Part shown: piece after piece, positions 20,835-32,800 of the stretch
How positions within the stretch are numbered: the first letter of the stretch is position 1
Layout: every line of letters begins with the position of its first letter
Assembly: GCF_947179165.1 (NCBI RefSeq)
Contig: NC_077239.1
Coordinates: forward strand, 69,641,134 to 69,705,133
Reading direction: 5' to 3'
DNA length: 64,000 bases
DNA from: Solanum dulcamara
Taxonomy: Eukaryota; Streptophyta; Magnoliopsida; Solanales; Solanaceae
The notes under the pieces: model-generated
What the model was told of the DNA's origin: nothing
What the model saw: only the letters and a program-made list of their open reading frames with translations
Database searches by the model: none
Position numbers and translations under genes: made by a program

Positions 20835-23800
20835 ATGTGATCCTTGCTTTCCAGAATATAGAGAACATTGCAGCAAAGAAGTCAGTACAGGATACTTCAA
20901 ATGTGGTGAAAGGTCAAATGCACTGCATAGTTGGGGGTGAAGACATATTTCATGAAAGGGATATTAAGAGGCAAAAGAAACTAAATTGTGGTTTGTCAGA
21001 AATGAGCTTAGAAAGTCATGGTCAGATTCTACAAAGATGTCCTAGTTCTGAAATTGTTGCTAATTCCAACTACAATTTGGAGTATAAAATATGTGAATCT
21101 CCTGTTGTTCAGCCAAAAGCAGTTATAGATCAACATCCTCCAAAAGGAAGTGTTTGTGCTTTCTGTCATTCACCTAAGACCATAGAGGTGAGTTTATCAG
21201 TGCTGTATATGAAAAGAGAAAATTCAAGCTATCAGCTGCGATTATTGTGTTGTTTTTATAGTTTTCTTAGTACTCTCTTCCACTGCTGTCATTTGGAAAG
21301 TTATCCACTTATTTTGTGGTCTGCATCCTATGTTTATTTGCACACATGTTTATCTGGACATATTCTGCTATATTTACCCGATTCTTAATACTAACTTTTT
21401 TCAGTTTTTGTCAAATATTTGCAGAAAACTGGACCGTTCTTGTACTTTGCAAATGGAAGGGAAGTGGTGGGAAATGTTAATTCTCTTTCCAAAGTCATAT
21501 GTGTGCACAGTAAGTGCATTGAATGGTAGGTGGTTTAAATCACTTTGCTTGATAATCTTCATAAAAAAAACACACTTTGCTGTAAGTATTACTGGAATAC
21601 TTTTGGAGTATTCCCTTGTTCATAATACAAGTTACCTTTTTCAAAAAAAATAAAATCACTTTGCTTGATATTCCAGACATAATATTGTTTTATAATTACT
21701 TGCGATTTCAAAAACATAATATTGTTTTATAATTCCGCAACTGATAAAAGGAAGCTTTAAGTATGCAGTTAAGTGACAGCTCTATCCTGTGCAATCACTT
21801 CTTTTTCTTTATGTAGGTGTTGGATAACAGGATGAGATGGAACAAGTGGACTTTAAACACATTATGTGCTTCATCTTTATGCTTGAATTATTTAGCTGAG
21901 GATAGATGTTATGGACAATTGGAGTTGGAGAAAAAAAGGCTCCTGGTAGAGATGAGGGTGAGGAGAGACGTGTCTATTTCAGAGAACCAGTTTGGATTTA
22001 TGCCGGGACGCTCAACTACAGAAGCCATCCATCTTATGAGGAGACTGGTGGAGCAGCATAGGGAGAGGAAGAGAGACTTGCATATGGTATTCATCGACCT
22101 AGAAAAGGCTTATGATAAAGTCCCAAGAGAAATACTATGGACATGTTTGAAGGCTAAAGGTGTACCTATGGCATACATTAGGGTGATCAAGGACATGTAC
22201 GAGGGAGCCAAAACCAGGGTAAGGACAGTAGGAGGGGACTCAGAGCACTTCCCAGTGGTGATGGGGTTGCATCAAGGATCAGCTCTTAGTCCTTTTTTAT
22301 TTGCCTTGGTGATAGATGGATTGACGCGACAAATTCAAGGTGCGGTGCCATGGTGTATGCTTTTCGCGGATGACATAGTCCTGATCGATGAGACTCGCCG
22401 CGGAGTTAACGCTAAGCTGGAGGATTGGAGACATACCTTGGAGTCTAAAGGGTTTAAGTTGAGTAGGACAAAGACAGAGTACTTAGAGTGCAAGTTCAGT
22501 GAGACACCTCAGGAGGTTGACGTTGAAGTTAGGCTTGGTGCTCAGGCCATCCAAAAGAGAAGTAGTTGCAAGTATCTTGGGTCTATCATGCAAGGCAGCG
22601 GGGAGATTGACGATGATGTCACACATCGTATTGGGGTAGGGTGGATGAAATGGAGGCTCGCTTCCGGAGTGCTATGTGACAAGAATGTGCCACCAAAACT
22701 TAAGGGCAAGTTCTACAAAGTGGTGGTTAGACCGGCTATGCTGTATGGGGCGGAGTGTTGGCCAGTTAAGACTTCTCACATTCAAAAGATGAAAGTTGCT
22801 GAGATGAGAATGCTGAGATGGATGTGTGGGCACACCAGGAGCGACAGGATTAGAAATGAGGCTATTCGGGACAAGGTAGGAGTGGCCTCGGTGGAAGACA
22901 AGATGCGGGAAATACGACTGAGATGGTATGGACATGTGAAGAGGAGAGACACAGATGCGCCAGTGCAGAGGTGTGAGAGGCTGGCCATGGATGGTTACAG
23001 AAGAGGTAGGGGTAGGCCGAAGAAGTATTGGGGAGAGGTGATTAGACAGGACATGGCGCAGTTACAGCTTACGGAGGACATGACCTTAGATAGGAGGGTG
23101 TGGAGGACCCACATTAGGGTAGAAGTCTAGTTCATAGTCTCGTTATTCTTCTCTATTCATAGGTGTAGTAGTGCATTACGATCTCTTGCGCTTTGAGTTC
23201 TGATTTCTGTTATTTCTGTTATTATTTATTACTTTCTATGCTCTGATTACTCAATTTTACCTGTGACGCTTTCATTATTTATTTAATCGTTATTTGTTAT
23301 TAGTCTTTATTTAGTTGTATTTATTTGTTATCTATTTGTTATTTGTTTGTTGTTTTTCTCATAAAGCTTTTAATTTTCTATTCTTATCTAACATTTTTTA
23401 TGCATTTATGCTTTTACTGAGCCGAGGGTCTCCAGGAAACAGCCGTCCTACCTTGGTAGGAGTAAGGTCTGCGTACATTCTACCCTCCCCAGACCCCATG
23501 TTGTGGGATTTCACTGGGTTGTTGTTGTTGTTGTTGTAACCAAAGTGTCAATATTCACGTATTAGCTCATTGGACTCTAGAGCTAGATCCTCAAAAATAA
23601 CCAAGAGAAAACTATGGTTAGTTGGTTTGCTAAACAAAGCAGAACCAAGTCTACAAACAAGGAAAACAACTAAGCCTATCTAATCAGCTTGTCCATTTAC
23701 AATGTTTTTGTCCCATTATATGTGACTGTAGAACTATGTCTCTAATGATAGTTTTGCTTTCATGTGCCTTCTGACTGAATCTTGACTGTTTCGGTCTAAC

Positions 23801-26800
23801 CAGATATGATAGCAGTGGCTACTAAAAGAAATCCCAAGATAGCAGTCATAGATCTTCTATTGTTCACCTTAACTGACAGCCACCCTATCTCAGCCTCCTA
23901 TGATCCGATTGGCCTATTTAGTCCCATACAATGTAGTAGAGTCTTCCAGATGTGCTGGGGACAAGAGCAATCAAAGAACATATTAGTATACGATTTCCCT
24001 CCACTGCAGATGCACCAAGAACACAATCCAAATGTGTTTACGGACCTTTGGTTGTAACAATCGAACATCATAATCTATTGTGCTTATGAAATTGTGGTTT
24101 TAATGAATATAGTCTTATTTGAATAGAAGGGGAGCCTTGGAGTAACTGGTAAAGTTGCTGCCATGTGACCAGGAGGTCACGGGTTCAAGCCTTGGAAACA
24201 GCCTCTGGCAGAAATGCAAGGTAAGGCTGTGTACAATAGACCCTTGTGGTCAGGCCCTTCCCCGGACCCTGCGCATAGCGGGAGCCTTAGTGCACCGGGC
24301 TGCCCTTTTTAGTCTTATTTGAATAATCCAGATAGGGCTTAACTTATATAGAGCTAATCTGGCAACGTGTATAGGTTGTTTCACTACAAGACTTGTATCT
24401 CCGCTGCTAAGTGCCTGTTTGGATTAACTTATTTTAAGCTGCTTATAAGTTATTTTCAGCTTATAAGCTGCTTTAGATAAGCTAAGCCAAACAGATCCAA
24501 TTATTTTTTTTGGCTTATATTAAGCACAAAATGACTTTAAGTTGGCCAGCCAAATACTCAAAAAAGCTGAAAACAGCTTATAAGCAACTTATAAGCCAAT
24601 CCAAACGGGCTCTAAAGCATAATCTCATTCTTATATTACATCACATTTCCATTGATCCTTTGGCGTGCTGCATTATTTGTTAGTCAATCCAACTTAGGTT
24701 TGATTGGATACCTTTTCGTTACTTAATTTCATTGGTTACAGGACACCTCAAGTATATTATGAAGGAGATATTATAAAGAATTTGGACACCGAGTTGGCAA
24801 GAGCTGCAAAACTCAAGTGTAGTAGTTGTGGCATGAAGGGTGCAGCACTTGGCTGCTATGTGACGTCTTGCAGGAGGAGTTATCATGTGCCCTGTGCATA
24901 TGAAATCCAGGATTGCCAATGGGATATGGTAAGTAAATACAACTAGTTAACAAATTTATCAAATTGAGCATTGTAAAGTTTTCATTTTCTTATTTTCCCT
25001 AAAAGTTTACATCTTTAATTACAGGAAAACTTTGTGATGCTGTGCCCAATTCATAAATCTGTTAAATTTCCAAGTAAGAAGTCAAAGTCCAGAAAACATA
25101 TCGGGAGGGAAGTGCATTCAAAGACTTCTCCCTTGTAAGAATAGTATATTAAGGCACTTGCTATTTTGTTTTCTATCTCCTCTTAAATTATTGGCAGTTG
25201 TTGAGAATGATAAAAACATCAAAAGGGCAGCCCGGTGCACTAAAGCTCCCGCTATGCGCGGGGTCCGGGGAAGGGCCTGAGAATGATAAAAAAATCATTA
25301 TATAAATTTTAAAATCTGTGTGCTACCATCTATCCACTCGCCTTAAACTCCTTGGTTTAAGTTTGTTAATTTTGAAACTGGTGTACCTTTGTAGTACCAT
25401 CAATATTCTATACTGATTTTCTAGATATATATAATGTACACTACTACTTTCCTGCCTAAAAGGTTATCTTGTTGATATAGAGATTTGGATGATGATTGAA
25501 TGCAAGTGTCTTAATAAAATTAATGGCCTAAATTTTTTAAATCTTAATAAGAGACCTTAAATATATACACATCCACATAAAAATAAGGGAAAAGAACACT
25601 TTTACGCCAAAAAGGGAAACTATTTACAAGCAGCTGCCCCCTTACTTTCATACCCCCTGTTTTTAATTGCTAATTCGCGTTTACTGCTTGATACCATTGG
25701 AGTATATATATATATTCTGATGGTATCAAAGAGAAATAGAGAACACTACTCAGTTACTCATTGATACCATTAGAGTATATATATAATGAACAGTGTTTCA
25801 GTGCAAAGACTACTCAATTACTGCTTTATACTATCAAAGTATATAGAACAAGGGGGCAGACGGGTAAATAGATTGGGCCGTGGGTCCAACTCGAGTAAAT
25901 AGTTTGGATTTGGTCCAATTTGGGTAAATACTTTGCCTAATGGGTCCAATATGTATAGTTTTCCCTAAAAATAATAATAATAATTTAGAATTGACCTTTT
26001 TATTCTTACATAGTACTTGTTTTTAGCTATGTTGTTCGGACTCTTCAATAGTGTCAACGGGTGCATATCAGATTCTCCAAAAGGAGTGTGTTTTTGGAAT
26101 ATCCGACACGGGTGCGGCATCGAAAGTGAAGAGTCCGCGTAACCTAGGTTTTTAGTATAGTATTCTTAAAAGATATAAAACCTTTAACTTCAAATAATAA
26201 CATTATTTATAAAAAGAAGAATTATTTCTAGTTAACAAGATGTTAGCCATTTGCTTGTAATACATTACTTTGGATGTTATTGTAAAAACTTTATTTGTTA
26301 ATAGAGAAAATAGCCAATTGTCCCCCAACCTATTAGTCAATTACCAACTACACACCAATGATTCACGGGAGTCCTATTACCCCATGGACCATTTTAAAGT
26401 GAAATTGATTCAATCCTAAAATGTCATAATCAATCATGTGTCAAGTTGTGAAACGCGCTTGACACGTGTATTTCACCAATTAATCCTTTTTTTTTAATCT
26501 CCTTCCTTTTTTCTTCATTCATTTTTTCAGCCCTAATGACTATAAAACACCATTTTGACCTCAAAATAATTCCTATGTTCTAACAAATCAAAATCAAACG
26601 TAACGCACTACTTTATCCATAAAAAATTGTCACCATCTTCCCTGAGCCGTCATGTGTCAATTTCCAAATAGAGAAGCCATTGTTGCAGCTCTCCGACTCT
26701 ACAAAGCTTTGAACAAACCAAAAAATGGCAGCAACCCTTCTACCAGGAAGAAAGAACTCGTAACGTCAATTTCAAAAACCCCTATTTCTTCTCCATTCTC

Positions 26801-29800
26801 TCTCTAAAATTTTCATGAATTGGTTATAATCTGAGTTTCTGCTTTTGATTTTTGGTGGGTTTTGGGAGAAAATGGAAGATTCTTCTTCAGAAAATCTGGA
26901 TAATGGAGAGTTATGGCTACCTTCTGATATTTTTCATGTAGAAGTTGTTTCTCTTTCAGTTCCTTCTAATAAGTTCAAAAGCAACAACCCCATTACTTGT
27001 TCTCTTTGTTGTTGTTTCTCTTAAGTCAATGACTTAGAAAAAGAAAATCCAATTAATGGGTATGCTTTTTTAAAAATGGGTTTGATTTATTAGACTTGTT
27101 CTAAACAAGTATATTGAGGAATTATGTTCATAAAATGCATCAATTGCCGGTAATTTGTATGCCAGACATTCATTGATGAAGCTTCAACAATGATAATGGT
27201 GGAGAAGGTATAGTTGTTTAGATAAATAACGAGAAAGAGAGAAAGAAAAAGAGAAAGAGAAAGAGAAGAGAACGAAAATAAAAAGAAAAGATAGGCAACT
27301 CATTCTCCTTGAGAGAGTGAAATGCGTTCTCTGTGCCAACTCAACACTTAAGGGTTTATTTATTCCATTTTAAAGTAGTCTAGAGGGTAATAGGACCCCA
27401 TAAAGTATAAGTGTGTAGTTGGTAATTGGCTAATAGGTTGGGGGTTGGGGGTGGGGGAGGGGCATTTGACTATTTTCTCTTTTATTAATATGAAGATTTG
27501 AGGGGTTCAATTCATTGTTCTAAAAGATTTCTGGTAAAAAATAGATAGTCTACGTGTATTGTGCCACGTAGGACACGTGTGTCTACTTGTTCAATTTTAT
27601 ACAAGTTTAAGTGCCTACTTGTGCACACCAAAAGTTGGAGGACATAAATGTGAAATGAAGCTAAGTTAAAAGGTATATTTATGTGTTATGCCTATTGGAA
27701 ATGGCTCAAAAATACCCCTCTTCCACTTTTTGGTCCAAAATACCCGTAGCCTATTGGAAATGACTCAAAAATACCCTCTCTTTCACCTTTTTGTCTAAAA
27801 ATATCCCCACCTTTGTTTTTGGTTCAAAGATACCCCTCCTATCTTTTGGTCTAAAATTACTCTCAAACCAAATTTAATTGAATTGAATTCTTTTACTAAT
27901 TAGTTAATCTTTTTATTTGTTCTAAAAGATATTTTTTATGTATTCAAATTCTTAATATTAGCTTATCCCAATATATTTAAGTTTAACGTAAAATAAAATA
28001 AAAAAATTATTGTGTAAAAATGAAGAATAAAATTCTTACTCATATTATTAAAATAACACAATAAAATTTTATAAATAAACAAAAGTGGAAAAAAAAAGAC
28101 AAGATAAGACACTATTTTCTCATCTTCAAAAAGCAAAATTTCATGAAAAAGGGAACACAAACCTTTTTGGAGCCTCGTGACCAATGTAAAACAACATTTT
28201 ATTTTTTTGTTTAACCCAATTTTGAATGTAAGCATCATTCGTCCTAAAAATCCAAAATTAAACTTTTACCTCTCTTTCCCTCTCTCAAATCAATTCAAAT
28301 GTTAAACTCAAAGAGATTTCAAAAATAACCTAGTTTGCCAGATTGGGTTTGGAGAGGGGGGAATCAAATTGTAGGAGAAAAATAAATTTTCATCAGGTAA
28401 TAAGTGCTGAAAAATGTGTAAAAGTTGAAGGAAAATCATTATTGAAGAAAAACTTACAGTTTTATAAGTTATATTTTAAGAATTTTATTGCGTTATTTTA
28501 ATAATAAGAATCAGAATTTTATTTTTCATTTTTACACAATAAATTTTTTATTTTATTTTACATTAGACTTAAATATATTGGGATGAGCTAATATTAAGAA
28601 TTTGAATAAATAAAAAATTATTTTGTAGAACAAATAAAAAAAATTAACTAATTAGTAAAATAATTCAATTCAATTAAATTTGGTTTGAAAGTAATTTTAG
28701 ACCAAAAGATGGAAGGAGGGGTTTCTTTGAACCAAAAACAAAGGTGGGGGGTATTTTTAGACCAAAAGGTGAAAGGGAGAGTAGTTTTGAGCCATTTCCA
28801 ATAGGTTAGGGGTATTCTTGGACCAAAAGGTGGAAGATGGGTATTTTTGAGCCATTTCCAATAGATTAGGGGTATTCTTGGCCTTTTCCCCTTGTTTTAA
28901 CAACAACATACCCCGTGAAATCCCACAAGTGGGGTTTGGGGAGGGTAAAGTGTATGTAGATCTTGCCACTTCTTCGTGAAGGTAAGGAGGTTGTTTTCGA
29001 AATATCCCCGGCTCGAGTGCAGCAAATCCAGTACAAAGAAGAATATTGTTTTAAATGAAAATAAAATCATAAAATTCACTATAATTTTTTTTTTGGGCAT
29101 AAATGATGATTTAAGTTCGTGGTAGGCGTCGGAGCTGGGTAGAGCAGTAGCAAAACTCAGGTGGTAATGCAAGTGCACGGTGAGCGTAGTAGCCCCTCGG
29201 ACATGCTTTTTGTATAAGCTAGCAAAGAGCTAGTGAGGGCCAGAATGGAATATCGTATGTAGTGTTGAATCCAATCTGAAGCTTTTTCGAACAAGTGAGG
29301 AATGAGTGACCACAAGCTTTGCTTAAGCGCTCGACATGCAGTTAGCTTAAAACATGTTCATCATATGGCCGAGCGATGAGCTTCTTTCATTCGTCAGTAT
29401 GGGGTAGGTGGAGTTCTTTTCTCGTATGCTTGGCATTACTATAGTCGCACCCGTCTTCCTTTTTAGTGCACAACAATAACAACAACATACCCAGTGAAAT
29501 CTCACTAAGTGGGATTTGGAGAGGGTAAAGTGTACGCAGACCTTACTAATACCTCGAGGAGGTAGCTCCTTTTTAGTGCAAATGAAATGAAAATCCTAAT
29601 AGAGACTACCCACATGGTGATCAAAACCCACCCTTCTTTGCTTCATTGTCAATTGATTGGCGCATGAACAAAGCTGTAACAGAGCATGTACGCGACGACC
29701 AAACACGGCTTTGCCAGCTGCCTGTGATAGGAAAAAGAAAACTTGATCAGATAGTTCGTGTAGAGCATTTTCCACCTTGCCTTTGATCTTTCCCTTGCTG

Positions 29801-32800
29801 TGTAGGTAAAGCTAGAAGAGCATTATTGGCCCTCTAGCCGACAAGCAAACCTTCCATTCTTATGTTTGCATCATTTCTCTCTTTCTTGCATTCACCTGAC
29901 AAAGGTTTCAAATGAGCATCCCATAGGGCAGCCATAGCTTGAACCTTCATTCTCGTAGTCAGCTATTTAACTCAGGAAGCGAAGGTTCGAGAAGGATGGT
30001 GGTTAGTCTTCCTCGTCTCTTTCAGGTGGGCGGTGGGAATAACTCTTCTAGCATCAATATGGATTGACCAAAGATTGGGAGTAGTCGTCATCTTTTCCCA
30101 CAGTAGTCATCCAACAAGAAAGGGAAAGACCACTTAGCACAATGGAATAGGAAAGAGAGCATCGAGCACAACTTCCGTGTCACTAGAAATTCTTTTTCAC
30201 CTATTGGCAGACTGAATGAAAAAGGTTTTGTCAAGCAAGCATGATTGTCACGTCGATCGATAGTTGAGAAATACTATCTCTGAGGCCCGTACTTTAGGGT
30301 TATGTTTCAGTGTTGACAGAGATGGTTCAACATGCTAGCTACACTTCCTCTTCTAGAACAGTGACATCCTAGTCTATTCCCTTTTTGAAAAGTGCCACAA
30401 CTCCTATCACAACCCCAGAAAATAGGGCATTTGAAGCATCAATCTCATAAAATGCTCTATGCCATCTTCCTTATACTTTGACTATTAATTCATGAGCACA
30501 AACCTCCCCCATAAAGGAAAGCGGGAAAGGCCCCGAATTGAAGGGCTCTTCTATCTTTGATTTGAAAATAAAGTGAGAGCCTCAACCCTCTGGTGTATGG
30601 GTACACCGTTCACAGATAGAAAACCAATGTCCTCTTGAAGAGTTCTTCGGTGAAAGGATCGCTAGCATCCAAGGATGATCAGAGCTAAGGACTAGCCCCA
30701 AAGGGATAAGCAGCATGGAAAAAGAAGGGATAGGGGCCATACTATATAGTCTCCTTTTCATGCAAAATTTTCTAATTTTTCACTCTTATTACCTTTAGTT
30801 TGAGATGAAAGGAAATCAAAGTCTCATTCAAACAAAGAAAGAAAGGTAATGAACTCTATCCAAGACTGAGACAGCATAGGCGAAAAGGACACAGGGGATA
30901 ACTAGATGATTAAAGATCAAGCAAGCGAATGCAATCAAAGAGCATCACCACTGTTCAATCATCAAAAGTGAGATCTCTTTAAGTCTGATCTTCTTTTCTC
31001 TTTTGAGTTAGGTTCGTAAGACAGGAAATCGGGTTTTCTGAATATCTTTCGTCCGGCCTGGCTTATTAAGTAAGTTAGTTATAGATCGAAATTGGACCTG
31101 AGAGAGACTACTTTCTAGTAAGAGTAGGTGTGCCTTAAGTTGAGGAGAGTTGTTCACAAGCAGTGGTTATGAGTTCTTTCTTGTTCCGGTTAAAAAGAGG
31201 CTGCGCACCTTCAGTTGCACTAGTGGATTGAATAACCTTCTTTTTTAGTGTCAACAAAATGCATGTGTTCTTGGTCAGCAAAAACACAAGTACAGGCTGG
31301 AGGACTGATATTACTATAAGTAGGACATAGGCCTTCAAAGAGAAATGGAAGGATTTTTTTTAGCATTTTTCCACTTATCCAAGGAATCCCTTTCTTGATA
31401 TTTGTATTTGAGAGAGAGAGCTATGCTTAGGTTAGTTCCTTCAGTCAAGATATTTTGGAGGCTCAATTCCAAACGGAGCTCAAGGTAGAGGAAGCCCTTT
31501 TGTTCGGACAGGATTACATAAAAGTCTCTTTTTGCAATTTGCAAAGAGGCCCTAGATTAGGGGGGAACTCTTCTCTCCATTTGGGAAGCCATTATCCTTG
31601 AAAATCTACTTGGACCACCTATCTCAGATAGAGAACTATGGGACCCAACCGCAGCTCGCCTTATAAAAGGCTTTTTCAAGCGATTGCTCGACAAGACTTA
31701 GATCTGGTCTTTGAAGGAATCAAAAAAAGGAGAGACTGGTAAACGTTTTACTAGCCCCACCCTCTCCTGATTGAATGATTAAGTGTTGGTATCTCGTCAT
31801 AAAAATGTAGTGGATCCATAATTGTTGCTAGTCGGAAAGTGAAGTCGTAAGAGGAACTGCTCGAGTTGCTGGTATAATTAGGTTTCACTATGCTCTTGAT
31901 AAGCAAGTGTATCTCATTTGATTGTCATGTGGAGAAAAGGCTTGTTAAGGTATTAGTATATCTAAATAGGAGTATCTTCACATACATATGCACACTAGAA
32001 GAGATGTATATCTGTTTATGTTATTAGTCTTGTTAAATTGAGTAGTCCATTATGATTTATCCATTAGTGTAAAACTGGGAAAATGTTGTTTCTTTCTCTT
32101 TCTTCTAGACTTAGAATGAAGTAATATCCTTGTCAAGAAGTCAGCTAGCATATCTATTGGAACACATTGGATATCAAGCTCTGTTACATGAAGGAAGCCA
32201 CAGAATATTGGGGTTTATTAGTTGAAAAGCTTCATATTAATTCATGAAATACATAAAAAAACTTGTTTGTATACTATAACACATTGATTTTGTTCTTTTA
32301 TGTAAATCAAAGGGCAATTGAGATATTTATGGTCATTAGAATATGAGGGTAATTGTCCTCATCTATAAGCAATTCCATAACTCCTTTTCCTTTTTGACCA
32401 TTGTGCATGCAGAACCACCGAGCAATTGACTTTTTGGGCAAGATCATCAGATGGACCCAAAGAATGGGTTCTTTGTGGGTCTGCTCTATCATCAGAAGAG
32501 AAGGTTGGTTTATCTTTTCTGCAGTGACAATAGTCTCTGCTAGTTCTATCATATTTCCCTTGTATCTATTTTAAGACTGTTTGATCAGTCTCACGATCAT
32601 GTATGCAGTTACAAGTCACATGGAGAATTGCCATTGGCATGTTTCCAGGCAAAAACCCTTTGTTTATTTCAGCTCTCTGGTTTACTAGAGTAGTCAACTT
32701 ATTATGGTCATGAATAGATGGTTTAACTCTGCGTTTGTCAACGTTAAGTTGATGTCTTAGTCCTGGTTGATCATTGATGCATGTCCTGGGAATAGCAACT

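Larger units (their letters stand above)
21526..24741 (+). other. BARD1 intron swollen by retroelements
   Basis: The intron lies between a W codon split as TG|G: donor 'gaatg|gtaggt' and acceptor 'ttacag|gacacc'. Its 3.2 kb hold, in order, an RTE LINE, an L1 fragment, an Au SINE and a Tourist-like MITE. The stretch 21526-21940 and the gaps between elements have no recognised feature. Confidence 0.85.

Noticed and set aside
21817..23130. An independent host gene in the BARD1 intron
   Set aside because: The full frame is RTE-clade reverse transcriptase with its diagnostic FADD motif, and the 3' end has the (GTT)n tail of a LINE.
24704..24946. A stand-alone 80-residue zinc-finger gene
   Set aside because: The Cys-rich region is one exon of the extended PHD finger of BARD1; the residues at both ends of the frame are intronic read-through.
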